Of a stretch of 64,000 nt of DNA, positions 1 through 12,233 are shown piece by piece (the stretch's first letter is position 1; every line of letters begins with the position of its first letter). The position numbers and the translations under genes were made by a program. Source of the DNA: Microthyrium microscopicum (taxonomy: Eukaryota > Ascomycota > Dothideomycetes > Microthyriales > Microthyriaceae); assembly GCA_010405405.1 (NCBI GenBank), contig MU004243.1, forward strand, positions 305,340 to 369,339, written 5' to 3'. Below the pieces are notes generated by a model that saw only the letters and a program-made list of their open reading frames with translations, was not told the DNA's origin and made no database searches.

Positions 1-674
1 ATTTTTGCACATAGGCTTCTGCGCGTGGTCTGGCTTTAGCGTCGACTGGTGGCGCATAATTCTTATTGGGAGCCTTTTTGACGATTCTGGCGTACTGACG
101 GCGTTCAAACCGGCCTAACCGAGCGGTTTGCTTTATGGAACGCACTGTTTGCCATGAGCAAACGCAGTATTTCTGGACGGAGAAGAAAGCAGCGACAACT
201 AGGCGAGGTGTTGTTCGCTGCTATGATGCGTGAATATGTTCTTTACGCTTGTGATAACCACCCCAATATTTGTCTTTACTACTATTTTTAACGAAACGAC
301 CTACTTACAATTGCTCTCTGTTTTGCTACTGTTGTTTGGGGCGAGATACTCCGGCGTTTTATAGCGGCAATTGGGCCGATTTGTATGTATCAGAGATAAT
401 GTCTCCAACGTAAAGAATCAATTTAGCGTCACATACATGTTGAATCGTGAAATTGCTCCGTAAATCAACTGTGCTGGGGTATCTTATTCGAGTAGACGAC
501 TGCGGGTCCTTGAAATCTTAGCACTTTCGTTTCCAGTGTTTATCCAAACGCCTGCTCAATGCATAATGAGTAACGCGCAAGCTCGCCTGTACAATGCCCA
601 TCAACTGCGCAATTCAACAACGAACCGTGAGACCAAGACCGCTGCACAATCCGCAGCCCATGGACAACTAGGCC
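1..674. other. Intergenic, no gene seen
   Basis: No reading frame with recognisable protein features on either strand. It is the 3' flank of the Mpv17-family gene that ends at 675. Confidence 0.6.
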
Positions 675-1361
675 CTACGCCTTCTTAACAGTCTCCACCA
701 CCTTCTCCTTCGTCGCCTCCGTCTTCGTCTTCCCGCCTCCGCTATTCAAATAGCTCAAATAGCAATTCCAACCCAACGCCACAACATTAACCAACAGCAC
801 CCTATGTTCCAACGGAACCACACTGAAATTCGCAATCTGCACCCACGGCCAAATCAACAAATTCTTACCAAACGCCTGTCCAAACGTACTCCCCATCTTC
901 TCCCTCACCCTCTCTCCCGCACTCACACTGCTCCCATTTACGCCGCCCCCACCCACACCAGTACTGCTCTTCCAGCCTTCCATAACTGCCATGGAGCTCA
1001 AAAAACACGTCAAATTGATCGGCGTGAACACCAATTGATCCAAGCCAACGCGCGCGGCGACGGTGGTGGCTTTGGAGCTGAGGTTTACGCGCGCTTGCAG
1101 GAAGCGGTACCACGTTGTTGCTGCGGGGCCGAAGATTGTGCCGCCGTACAGGGCCATGCGGGCTGTGCGGGAGTAGGCGTGGTTGGAAGGGCCGGTGGAT
1201 TCGACGAGTTGTTGGGCGGCGATGTCGCCGGTGCCGAAGAGGATTGCGGTTGTGAGGGATTGGGTTAGGAGGGGGCGTCGTTTGAGGACGGATTGATACC
1301 CGGGGGGTTGTTAGTAGAGGACTTGAGAGAGATTGGATGGGCGGACTGACCAGCGCAGCAT
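675..1361 (-). CDS. Mpv17/PMP22 (Sym1-like) family integral membrane protein
   Basis: Two-exon model: ATG at 1361 with an 11-nt first exon (1361-1351), then 1299-675, 211 aa. The N-terminus reads MLRWYQSVLKRRPLLTQSLT, followed by FGTGDIAAQQ, the R-MALYGG turn and GPAATTWYRFL. These are hallmarks of the Mpv17/PMP22/Sym1 family, small four-helix proteins of the mitochondrial inner or peroxisomal membrane. WPWVQIANFSVVP and W-NCYLSYLN near the C-terminus fit the family signature. The family is usually 170-250 aa, so length is normal. The inferred intron (1350-1300, 51 nt) has a GTCAGT donor and a CTAAC branch site but would end in GG instead of AG; the frame upstream of the second exon is closed by a stop, so some splice is required. 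Subfamily and organelle cannot be decided. C-terminal residues are Lys/Thr-rich. Confidence 0.85.
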
Positions 1362-3076
1362 CTTGGTGGTTGTGATGTTGGTGGGTTTTGTAGTGGGTTT
1401 CGTAGTGGGTTTTGTAGTAGTTCGTGGGTGCGCGGTAATGGTTGAGAAGGAGAGTTGGAGACCAGAGGAGGATTCTGAGTTGGCGATGGTCTCAAGCTCT
1501 CAAATGGTGAAGTGCTGGTGGGGAGGAAAGGAGGAAGGTGCATTGGCTAAAAGAGGAAGGAACGTTTGTTGCGTCATTGCCCTTTCCGGGTTCCCAAGTG
1601 AGGTTACACTATCAGGCTGACAAGAGCCACAAGGCTGACCTCCTGAGCAATCGATTGTCCGAACCACATTGCCCGTTTGTAGCTCGATTTCTCAGATTCG
1701 CTAGTGTGCTCTTGGAGAAAATATTGAACGCAGCAGGATATCGAGATATCGAATTAATCCTGACATGACAAATCTTTGGCAATGTCAAACCCAAAGCCCA
1801 GTGCCAACCCATTTACATACAGTATATCGACAGAAGTCATCCTTTACTGCGGCAGAAAACATCAATCCCTCAAACTTCTCAAATACTACAATGCTATGTT
1901 GGCTATGTTATATACCTGAACAATAGCGAGCCTCCTTGGTCTTTGTCAAATTATGCTCTGTGTAACCTGAACCTTTCAGCTCAACAACATGCATTCCGAG
2001 TCAAAACGACGATTAGAAATGTCTTGGTCATATTACGGCTCACGTTCCAAGCTACAATTTCCTTGGGCTTTTCTGGCACAATTCTTCGGGATAAACATGG
2101 ATATTATGCTGGTCTTAACGCCCTTCAAGGATGGCAGGGATGTTCTCACGACTCTGCAAAATAGGTTTGCGTGGAATGACACCAAGCGAACCACTGCTTC
2201 TTGAAACTCTGGTTGTAATCTTAATTTCCTTCATACTTGGCCGTCGTTTTAGACAAAAGCGCGGGCTAACAGTGAACACTAGGTACTTGTACTTGAAGCG
2301 GATAACGATCCCAGCGGTACGAATTATTGGAGCTAGTGATGAGAAATAGCCTTTTTCTGGCCCCAAGAATAAGGTACGGTATCTTTTCTCCATCACTCAT
2401 GATGTCGCAAGCAAGCTTTAGGATATAAATTCTTTGAAAGACGAGGTCAAAGAGTGCTACATTTTACATTTTGAAGGATTTCAATCCTGATAAAGTGTAA
2501 AATCTGAAACTGACAGGTCTCCACCCGCCCCTGAAAAGGGAAAAGCGACAGAACGTGCGAACGCCTGAAGAAGATTTAGTGAGTTGAGGCGAGCAACCAC
2601 CATCCTAAACGACGCCACAAGCACCATTTTCAACGATATCGTCCATGCTCTACAAATTCAACGAATCCGCACCCAGATCGAGCTCAGTAGTCTGTCCAAA
2701 AGAAGCCAAATGGAGCCGACCAAGACCTCGCGTGGCTCTGCATCTCGGACAACGGTGGCTGTAATTGATGCTTCTGATTTGCTGTATATCGTACTTTAAA
2801 GCCAATTTGACTGTTCTTGAGCCGAATCAGTGGTGAGATGTCGTGGGGATTCTGGCTGTTCGCCAAATCTCCCTCCTTTTTTAACTTCATACATTTGACA
2901 TCTCGCCAACATTAAACAGTCATACGCAAATCCCCGCCTATTTCAGGAACTTGCTCTTACTGAAACATCCCCAAAGAGATCACAGATGATCTAAAATCGA
3001 CATCTGGCGAGAGGCCTGGCTCTCAATAGCATACGATTCCCGACGCTCCTTACAATCGCTAATCCATACTTCAACA
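1362..3076. other. Intergenic, no gene seen
   Basis: About 1.7 kb between two divergent genes, so it carries both promoters. Short frames on both strands show no domain, signal peptide or plausible splice continuation. GT-rich near-repeats (GTGGGTTTTGTAGT-like) occur at 1380-1425. Confidence 0.55.
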
Positions 3077-4438
3077 ATGTCTGGGCTTCTATCGACCCGA
3101 AAATGGAGCGGTTCGATAGCAGATAGCGACGATGGAGGTCCTCCAAAGCGAATATCGACACCTGCTGGAATGCGCCTTTCCTTCGTCATGAATGATATCC
3201 GGAATGCTTCACCAGTTTCTTCACAAGCGCCCACTTCTCCAAGAACACCAGCTACTCCGATTACTCCGGGAGCTGCTCCCAGACTTTCATTCGGCCGTGA
3301 TTTGGATAGTGCATTCGGTATAAGAATTGTGGAGAGCCCGCTTGCAAATCTTCCACTGGAAAGATCTCGGGAACACCAGCCGATCCAGGAATCCATTGAA
3401 AGTAGCCCGGCACCATCACATCAATCGAGACCTACGACAGGTGTTGCGAGTCCTTCACCAAGGTATGCGACAAGTTTATACTCGGAGAAGGCGGTTCTAC
3501 CTAGAGGAGTCGACCGATCTAAGGAGAACAAGAAAGATAAGAGAGGATGCCTCGGAATAATACAGAAAAGGATTCTTCTCATCCTTGGCCTTGTGATATT
3601 GTTACTACTTGGAGCCATTATTGGACTTGCCGTAGGGTTATCAAAGAAACATCCATCCTCAAAGTAAGATACAAACAACAGAATCTTGACAACTCTCTGA
3701 CCACTTTCTAGATCTACAAGCAACTCATCATCACAGCCCGGCGCCGGTACGTCTGGTTCATCTACAAATGCCGCTGGAAGTACTACTGGTACTTCCACGG
3801 CATCCACTCCTTCAACTACTGTCCCAGTTCCCAACAACTTTCCTCTCGGTTCATACTCAATATACACATTCCTTGACACAGTGTTAACCAACTGTACCGC
3901 CATAGCATCAACATGGACCTGCGCTCCATATGTGATATATAACGGCAATCACGAAAACGCCCTCGCTACATTTTCTTATACCATCACCGGCTCACCAGGA
4001 TCATATAAGATCGCACCCACAAGTGGGAACCCATTATTCGCAGACATAAACTTTTCCCCAACACCATTAAAACTCTACGATGTCGGCAATACAACCGAAA
4101 GCTACCGCTTCCAGATCGAAGCTGACAAAATAGTCAACACCACCCTCGGCAACTCCGCCGCTACATGCACGTTCGCATCAACCACCTTCCAAGGCTACCT
4201 CTACACCAAAACCGCAAGTAGTTATCCTGCAGCGGGCCAAACCGTGCCTAAAGGAGCCAATCAAGACTGGCCATTTGCAGCGCGCTTCGAACAGGTCGTT
4301 GGCGGCGGACAAAATGTGCCAGCTTGCAATAAAGCGGGCACTACAAGTCCAATTACTAATGGTCTGGCGACTCAAGATGGTGGCAATCTATGTAGTTGCT
4401 TGTATCGCAATTACTTGACTCCTTCTCCTCATTATTGA
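3077..4438 (+). CDS. Single-pass membrane protein with Ser/Thr-rich stalk and extracellular domain
   Basis: Two exons, 3077-3663 and 3712-4438, with a 48-nt intron (GTAAGA...CTAG); 437 aa. Residues 1-160 are polar and Ser/Pro-rich, with TSPRTPATPITPG-type segments suggesting a cytoplasmic, phosphorylatable tail. A Lys/Arg-rich stretch precedes one strong hydrophobic helix (about residues 165-190, ILLILGLVILLLLGAIIGLA). A Ser/Thr/Gly linker and a domain with several Cys and N-glycosylation sequons follow. With basic residues before the helix and no signal peptide, a type II topology is likely. The layout is common in filamentous ascomycetes, but I do not recognise a named family. The frame is confirmed by continuity of SSK-STSNSSS across the splice. 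Confidence 0.75.
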
Positions 4439-5925
4439 CGATGCATGATGCATCATATACTTGTACTATTAATATTTTATTTGTGTCGCACAAGCATCAG
4501 CATGGAGTTACGGGAAGGTTAAGCTTTGGCATATGATGGGGGTACCTAGCTGGGAAAAGCTGAGGCTCGGGACATTTATCAGGTGTGTACTAGCATGCGC
4601 TTTATGTCATTCATCCAAGTAGCTAGATGTATATATAGAATCAATTATCAACATCACTCAACTGTCGCCTTGCGATCGCCTTGAGACCAAAGAACTAAGG
4701 AGTACTGCAAACACGATCTCAGAGCAACAATTCGAGTAAGTATTTTGAACGGAATCTGCACCAAAGACATAAATTAAACAATCCAATTTACCATGAGAGT
4801 TGCAAAAATAGACAATATTGCCAACAAATGGAACCTAGAACCCTCAACAACCACTCTTGCTCGGATACTAACCCATCCGGTGAAGGCGCCGATCCAGCCC
4901 AACCAAGTCAGTCCAACCTCATCTTGATTTTCTTCACACTTTTGCCTGGAGCAAGCACGCTGTCAGATGCCCCGGATTTATTAGCGCACGATTTATCCAA
5001 GCTCGATCAGCTTTGGGCCAGACCTGCACGACAAGGTCCCAGCCTAGAAGTCTATTCTCACCTCTTGACTGGTCTATTCCTGCGCACACCATTCGCACGG
5101 TTGATCGTGATTCCCTAAAACGGGTTTGTCCTTTTTCAGCGGACGTCTAGCTACCCGGGGCTTTTGTGAGGTAACCTCTTGCGGCCTCAGACTACCGCCT
5201 TTAGGGGCCTGGATGCAGAAAAAGGCGTCATCATACTTTGCAGGATCAAATGGAATATACCTTCGTGACTACAAAGTACACAAAAGTAGCTTTGCAATCA
5301 GGAACGTGCCCGGAGAGTCCAATTTCCGCAGTTTGTCGGGCATGAGGAAACTAGCCGTTATGGGATTGCTATGAACTTTATTGTTGGTATTTGGAAGCAG
5401 TGTAGACTATCACGGCGACAAGTCTGCGAGGGAAATTGCCTCTCCTATTGTCTAGAACCAGAGGTTTGTTATGTTTTAACCTGATGCTTGAGAGTTTAGT
5501 TGTCTGGCATGCTGAGTATCAATAATAGGGGAACATCTCAAGGATACCATTATCAGCCTGTGCTAAAAAGCAAAGTCTATAACAAATAATGCTCAAAAAC
5601 AGGAGTGTTGAGAGAACAGGCTTGACAGACTGAGTCGTTTTTGGACGGCTGAGCACCAGCCGGCACTAGACCCACGATATCCAACGAGCAACGGCGGAAG
5701 ATCCCATGGTAATTGGCGCCATCATACATTCCAGGTGAATAGCATGTTAAGGAGAAGCTAGCTGTTGACATACCGTTAGAATAATGTGGAAGGTATGATA
5801 TCCATTGCTACTTGGTACGATCCATATAAGTCTAGTCGAGGACGTCCCAAACATATGATTTTTTCACATCACTTCCAATTTTCAACACAATCCTTCCTTA
5901 ATTCTCATATTCTTTAATATTCAAA
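4439..5925. other. Intergenic, no gene supported
   Basis: Two short plus-strand frames (4828-5118 and 5126-5374) lie here but show no domain, no codon pattern and no splice that joins them convincingly. The last 100 nt form the promoter of the Rds1-like gene. Confidence 0.5.
5823..5830 (+). promoter_or_regulatory. TATA-like box of the Rds1-like gene
   Basis: CATATAAG lies 96 bp before the ATG at 5926, a normal spacing for a fungal TATA element. The leader after it is A/C/T-rich (CACATCACTTCCAATTTTC), typical of highly expressed fungal genes. Confidence 0.4.
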
Positions 5926-6941
5926 ATGAAGTTCAACTCTCAAATCCTCACAGCCTGTGCCATTTTCGGCTTGACTGCCGCTGGCCCAATATTGAAGAAG
6001 CGATCCGGCGATGCTGATATCCTCAACTATGCGCTCACCCTCGAGCATCTTGAGGACACCTTCTATCGTCAAGGTCTTGCCAACTTCACTGAATCGGACT
6101 TTAATGATGCTGGATACGATTCCCACTTCTACAAGAACCTCATGGAAGTTGCATACGATGAGAAGACCCATGTCTCCTTCTTGACATCAGCACTTCAAGG
6201 TACATATGACTTATCGGTGTCTTATTACATGACTAACAGTTTACTACTAGCCGCTGGAGCTGCTGCCGTTGCAGAGTGCACCTATGCATTCGGTGTTGAC
6301 TCAGTAGAGACATTCATTGCCACCGCATCAGTTCTCGAAGGCGTCGGAATCACAGCGTACCTAGGAGCTGCCGCACATATCGCCAACCCAGCCTACCTAA
6401 CAGCAGCTGCCAGTATCCTTACTGTCGAGTCTCGCCACAACGTACGTTGAAGCATTGGAAACTCACATTACATCAAACTAATAGAAAGCAGGCCTATCTC
6501 CGTGATGCGTTGAACAAGTCTCCATTCCCCCAGGCCTTCGATGTCCCTCTCGACTACGATGAGGTCTACTCCCTCGCCGCTCCATTCATCGTGAGCTGCC
6601 CATCAAGCAACCCAACCTTCTTGACCCTCAAGGAGTTCCCCGGCCTCACTGTCTCCAGCCAGGACGCAAAGATCAAGACCAACACCGTCCTTGACGTTTA
6701 CGCCAACATCCCTGACGACACGACTGTTTATGCCTCTTTCGCTACCGTCACTGGACCAGTCTTCGCAGAGATCCAATGCACTGGACATGGCGATTACGAA
6801 GTTACTGTCCCAGCTGGTGTACATGGTCAAAGCTACCTTATCTTTACCAGCAGCAACAGCACCGTCAATGATGATACCACTCTTGCTGGCCCAGCAATTG
6901 TTGAGATCAAGGGAACTGATGGTGCACCAAAATACGCGTAA
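5926..6941 (+). CDS. Secreted ferritin-like (Rds1-type) stress protein
   Basis: Exons 5926-6199, 6251-6441 and about 6489-6941; roughly 305 aa. Residues 1-19 are a signal peptide ending AAGP, followed by a basic KKRS site. DADILNYALTLEHLEDTFY, then YDEKTHVSFLTSAL and VESRHN are the spaced Glu/His helices of the ferritin-like fold found in fungal Rds1/DUF4139-neighbour proteins annotated as stress response protein rds1 (family from S. pombe). The helices LEHLED, DEKTH and VESRH supply candidate metal ligands. The C-terminal 150 residues are a beta-rich secreted-type domain. Intron 1 is 51 nt and stop-free in frame, so its retention would add 17 residues. The second intron ends AAGCAG, a tandem acceptor that can add or drop one Gln. 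Biochemical role is unknown. Confidence 0.85.
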
Positions 6942-7260
6942 AGCGTGATTTTGAGTCAAAGCGAGATAAAGGCTGGATACGATAAATGATTGTAATTACT
7001 TCTTATAATTAATACCACATTCCCCTTTCATAAAGTGCCATTAGCACTGGGAACAAAACTGTCATTCTTTCTCCGGTTCTCCTTGTTTCCCGTCGCTGAT
7101 ACAATCAATAACATTCCAGTCATTGCAGGCAGTGTACCATCTTACCTGTACATGCCATCATTTGCAGACATTTTTCAGCAATTGACTTGCCAAAGAAACA
7201 TACCAAGCCTCCCCCAAAAAGACACTCTACCTTTCTTCACTAACCTACCAACATCTCTAA
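6942..7260. other. Convergent 3' intergenic region
   Basis: 319 bp between the stops of two convergent genes; holds both 3' ends (AT-rich stretch near 6985-7020) and no gene. Confidence 0.6.
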
Positions 7261-8554
7261 TCACGCATACTCAGGCCCACTACCAGACCCCTTTTCCTCC
7301 CCAACACCAACCATCTGTCTCCTCTGTCTCCTCCTCTCTTTCCTCGCCTTCCACTTCCTCCCAACCGCCCTCATCGTCGCCACCGCCGGCGGCACAGCCG
7401 CAATCAGCGAACATACAAACGCACTCCACGTCAACCCTAAAAACCCCGTCCCCGGCAGTGCCGCCACCTTCAGCGAGCCGGCCGCTTGAACAATGTACTT
7501 CTTAGCCAAGGTGCCGATGATTGTAGCTGTCAGTGATGGCGTGAACAAGAATCCATTCGCTGTGCTCGTACAGATATTTGTTACAAGTGGTCGCCGTAAG
7601 CGTGGGTCTTCTTGGTCTATGAGCCACCAGATGGCGGCACAGATGCTGAAGAAGTTGAAGATTAGGGCCATTATGTAGAAGACCAGTGTGCTTTTGAGTG
7701 CGCCGTTGAGAGATGTGAAGGCTGAGTTGAAGCCTGCGCCTGTGCTGGAGTTGGAGGAGGAACCGCCCGTCAAATTGAGCGTAGAGAGAGATATCCCAGT
7801 GTTCGATTGCAGAAGAGAATTGGCAAAGGCGGCATTGGGGGAGAAGTTGGCGAGACCGAGCTGTTTGGAGCAGTTTGTGACTTGGCGGTGGATTTTGCTA
7901 GCTGGGAATGTTGCGTTGGGTATTGGACCTGGGAGGAGCTTGCCTTGGCAGTAGTTCAATAGATGGACGGAGTAGAAGTCGCTGATTCCGATGATGTCGG
8001 CTATGGAACCCGCGAATTCATCGAGGCCGTGCTGGAGGGTTTGGTTGATTGCTTGCGTGAGGTTGAAGCCGGTGGTGCCGGTCAGGAAGTTGTTGAGGGG
8101 ACTGTTTGGATTCGTGAATTGGGAGGTCAAAGGATTGTCTCCTAGGATTGAAGTGATGTTGTGGAAGATTGAAGTTAGGGGATTGCTGGTACTTGTTGGC
8201 AAGCTAAGTCCAGGTATGCTCAGTGTTGGAAGAAGGCCTCTCTCTTGGACTTGAGTTGGTTTGATATCAACTTCCTTCAGTATCCCAGAAAGTTCAGAGC
8301 CGCCGTTTTGTGTGAGATTTTTTATCGTTTGCTCTACATAAGCTTGGCCTACTCTGGACGTGTTCAGCTATTATCAAGTTAGTAGGATGTTCTAATGAAG
8401 ATGAGTTGTGATTAAAACTGACCGCTAATATTGAATAGTCTTCCATAAATCCTGGTTTATGTCCAGCAAATATGCACAAAAAGCATAAGATGAAGGAAAC
8501 AAACGAAAAGAGGATGACCACCACTGGGCCTGCGACTCTAAGAAGCCTCATCAC
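7261..8554 (-). CDS. SUR7/PalI-family membrane protein
   Basis: Exon 1 is 8554-8423 and exon 2 is 8367-7261; the intron is 55 nt with GTCAGT donor, CCTACTAAC branch and ATAG acceptor; 412 aa. One hydrophobic helix lies at residues 9-31. A long extracellular loop with several N-glycosylation sequons contains FYSVHLLNYCQGK, the Y..-C.G signature of SUR7/PalI proteins. Three more helices lie at about 271-293, 313-333 and 353-375, then a Lys/Arg-rich cytoplasmic tail (KARKERRRQRRQ). Four helices with a glycosylated first loop is the family plan. Such proteins sit in cortical eisosome patches or act in pH sensing; which applies here cannot be told. The ATG pair at 8554 (MMRLLRVAG) is the first possible start. 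Confidence 0.85.
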
Positions 8555-9644
8555 AACGATTTGAAGACTGAAGTAATCAAGTAAAATGTAAAAGCCTTCT
8601 GAGTTTGAAGATATGTGGCGTTCCCATTATAAGTAGGCCAAACTCTTGAACACTGGGATCGAAGATATGCTTTTCACCATTCCCATACACCATGTTGTTA
8701 CGACGTCAGCTCAAGTTTATGCAGGTACTACTCACCAGGGCATCCTCGTTGAAGCCTCATAAGCATTTGAACCAGGGTTCATGATGATCTATCCTTCATT
8801 GAGGATGAGAAGATACCAATTGAGTACGCCATATACCATCCAAGAGCAAGTGCAAGGTTTTCGGCGAGGTTCGATAGATCAGTTCAGATATGTTGGCTCC
8901 TTTCGGTCGCGTCGCAAACATTAAACACGGCTTGAATATGTTTCCGAGCGGACCGTAGTCAAGCTTATGCAAGTCCGCGACATTCTTTCAACTTTAAAAA
9001 GCTACTCGGGCACCTGCATATCGACTTCTAGTGCCACGTTATATCTCCTCGGTTGCGGGAGACCATCATATCCGAACCTATGAACATATGATTATTCTGT
9101 ATCTCGCATTTACTTGCACTCTTGACAGACGAATGCGGAAAAGAAGGCGTAATCGAGTGCGGACTGCGAAAGGTTTTGTTGCAGTGGGCTCCTATTTCTT
9201 GAATATGAGTGTTCGTAGATCAACTTATTGGCATGTGCCGTCCCCGACTTTACAATACGGTAGATGATCGACGCCTAAAGGTCAAAAGTGTCACACGAAG
9301 GAAGAGCGGCAACTGGTAAAACAAACCACGGCAGGCATGAAACACAAGGCATCCTGGTTTAGAATAAAAAGTATAATTGACATTGACAAGTTTGGTACTG
9401 TTTACTTACACCTGCGAACCCAAGAACCATTTTGACATAACACTTAATCTGATACTTACTTCTGACCATGAAAATATTATGCTGTGCGTTCCGAAATGTG
9501 CTGCCAGTGCCTCGCCGCCTCCTCCCGTTCTTTTTCGAAGATGCTGAAATACCCGTTGATGTTGAAATAGAAAAAAAGTTTGATGATCAAAAGAATATGC
9601 ACCGTCGAGAGCGACAATTGACTCAACCGCTCCGTGGAATATGA
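8555..9644. other. Intergenic, no gene seen
   Basis: About 1.1 kb: promoter of the SUR7-family gene on the right-hand side of its start and the 3' flank of DMC1. A 78-codon plus-strand frame at 9031-9267 has no supporting features. Confidence 0.55.
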
Positions 9645-11099
9645 TTATTTGCCGTCGGCATCTGTGATTCCGCCTTCGCCGATGACATACGTGCAGTCGC
9701 CTTCAGGGACATCTAAGCAATCGTTAGCATGATCAAATACACGGTATGGAAGACATGTACCTGGAGAATCCAGGACTTTGGCTACGCGTTCCTCACCGCG
9801 GCCTTTTCGCAACGCAATGATAGTCGCACTAGCGTGGCTAAGAATATGACCACCGCTGGCTTTTGGAACAGATGCCACTGAGAATGATTAGAATGGTGGT
9901 TGAATGGAAAGTATAGAGCACATACTGAAGGAGCTGGCGCCAGGGTCGCTCATGACTTGATTGGTCTGTATCAAGGTTAGGGACTGGAAGCCAGTGGCCT
10001 TGCTTGAATCACTTACGATGAAGACGGTGACATTGAATTCTAGCAATGAGAGTTAGCATGCGTACGATACCAGCAACAGGGGGATGCTTACCGCTTGCAA
10101 GTTTGCTGCATTGATGCAGGAATTTGCCCATGAGCTGCTGTCGCTCAGAAAGCTCACCACGACCACAGAACTCAGCACGATATAGAGCAACAATACTGTC
10201 GACGACCAGAAGACGATACTCTCCGGACACAAAGAGTTCGGCCATGCTGTCAAGAAGCTCTTGCTGGCTCTGGGATGGATCAGAATATGGTCACTAGGCA
10301 CATTGGATTCGACATACCTCCGTGTCATATGCTCGAGCATAGGAGATGTTCTCCAGAGCCGAATCTGGGTCAAGTCCAAATCGTTCAGCAATGGTAGCAA
10401 TTCGATGTGGACGGAAGGTGCCTTCAGTGTCTAGAAACACAGCCTTGCCCTCTGCTCCACCCATATCCTTGGGAAGCTGACAAGTAACACACATGGTATG
10501 AGACAGTTGAGTTTTGCCGCATCCTAAATATATTAGCCACGGGAGAACTCGAAAACAGCGAAGAACCACTTACGATATTCGCCATACACCTGATTGATAG
10601 AACTGCTGGGCATCCTACCACCAAGCAGGGTATCAAAGCTCTTGCTGCCAGTCGATATGCGAAAGACACTGCGACGCTGTTCCTTGAGCTCAAAGGCAGT
10701 GATGAAGCCACAGTTACCAGGCATGCATTTGTTCACAGCTTCCTTGATCTTTTCGACTTTGATCTCACTGAAGCCTTTGATGTCGAGGAGCTTGCGCTTG
10801 GAACACATGTGGACAAGCTTTCGCCGTAGTTAGCTTAAGCGAACCATACAAGAGCGGCGTCACTTACGCCGATGGTGTAGAGTTTGGCAGTCTTTAGCTT
10901 CTGAATGTCACTGGCGCCGATTCCTGGAGGTATCAGCACCCTTCGCACCGCACGGTAGCTTGAGCACTCTTACCATGGTTCTGGATCTGGTCGATCTCCT
11001 GGACCTTGCTGGCAAGAGACTGGACAGGTTAGCAGACGGCGCCGCACACAACGTGACCTTTCTCACCGGCTCGTCCTCGTCAGAGACTGAGTGAGGCAT
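9645..11099 (-). CDS. DMC1: Meiotic recombinase Dmc1 (RecA/Rad51 family)
   Basis: Ten exons on the minus strand: 11099-11067, 11019-10974, 10923-10868, 10817-10574, 10523-10318, 10269-10092, 10039-10017 (23 nt), 9965-9926, 9877-9761, 9712-9645; 336 aa, the usual Dmc1 length. Helix-hairpin-helix N-domain ([30 protein letters not shown]). Walker A is GEYRCGKTQ (residues 124-132), Walker B is LLVVDS with D219. [22 protein letters not shown] and [22 protein letters not shown] are RecA-core motifs. SQQELLD after SYARAYDTE and the ending [15 protein letters not shown] resemble fungal Dmc1 more than Rad51. Some usually conserved positions differ ([13 protein letters not shown]), so the copy is fairly diverged. 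It forms DNA filaments for strand exchange between homologues in meiosis. Confidence 0.93.
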
Positions 11100-12233
11100 G
11101 ATGATCAATTGGTGGTGCTTTTGATAAGAGTGCGATATATGGTGGAGATGAAAAGTATGGAATGAATGAGGTAGGAAATGAAGAGAGACCGAATGTGACA
11201 CGTCCAGATGATAATGAGTGATTTTTCAGTAGGATGAAGGATGAAATGAAGTTGGAGAGAGGAAATTGAGGGTCGGATGGAGTAGAAATAAGGTTCATGG
11301 CGTGCCTTCCTTCTCATGATACATGGGTGCTCGACGAGAGGAAGGAGCGACTCTCCCTGAATCTAACCTCATCTGACAGAGAGACATCGCCACACGGTGT
11401 TAATTGTCCTTTCATTTCCTTGTCAATAAATTGAAAACTCAGAAATCAGTCTGAATCATGTCAGTAGATCCTCTCGGTGGGATGCGTGAATTTGCAAGTG
11501 GTGGCATCCGCAGCATTGTCGCCGGCATACACCAAAACCGCTCAATAAGACGATAAACACTGGAACAGAAGAGAGATGTAAGTTCGGGCAACGACAGATA
11601 AATTCAAACATAAGATTAGGAAATCGGCAGTAATCCAGTGATCTACTGCGCCAATCCTAACAACCCTACAATCAAGATGCAACCTTCAGTCTCACCACAA
11701 CCACCAACAGAAGTCGTGCCTTTTAGCTCACATTGAGCCGCGAGTCGTATTTGATTTGTTGCCAATTAGTTCCCCCCGGCTTGGAGTTATGTTCAAGCTA
11801 GGTCTCTTTTCCATCCTTCACTGCCTGGAAGATCGAATGAAGCCGTCGCATAGCCAAGAATTGCTCATGAAGCGGTTGATGGAAAGCAAAAATCTCCATT
11901 CGATCTCCAAATTCCCTCGAGCGGTCGGCGAACATAGAATTGCAAAGGATGCGGTTCGTGGGTATCGGAGTCTCGTGAAGTAGAAAAGCTTTTGGTTGAT
12001 ATCGCAAATGGGTAGTCGTGGTAATGTTGTGACACAACGGGATGCTGTGACATGGGATGTGTCCGAAATAAAAGATATGGCTGATTCAAACAGAGGGGAG
12101 TGAAAAATGGGGAAATTGGGGTAATGTTCGTGCCAGTAGAAAGTACAGCGAAAAAACCGAAGACTAATGAAAAACATGATATGCCAACCTTCCATGGCAG
12201 ATGGAAAAGATCCATATTACTTTGCTAAGCAAC
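11100..12233. other. Intergenic between GIS2 3' end and DMC1 start
   Basis: 1.1 kb holding the DMC1 promoter and the GIS2 3' flank. Overlapping minus-strand frames at 11798-12215 and 11080-11317 are low-complexity and lack any domain. Confidence 0.6.

Noticed and set aside
804-1268. 154-codon plus-strand frame
   Set aside because: Antisense shadow of the Mpv17-family exon, which has clear family motifs.
3421-3948. 175-codon minus-strand frame
   Set aside because: Antisense to the spliced membrane-protein gene at 3077-4438 and crosses its intron; no features of its own.
4828-5374. Two adjacent plus-strand frames that could be exons
   Set aside because: No domain, no signal peptide, and no GT-AG pair joins them in a convincing way.
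7035-7505. 156-codon plus-strand frame
   Set aside because: Overlaps the C-terminal exon of the SUR7-family gene in antisense and is Ser/Pro low complexity.
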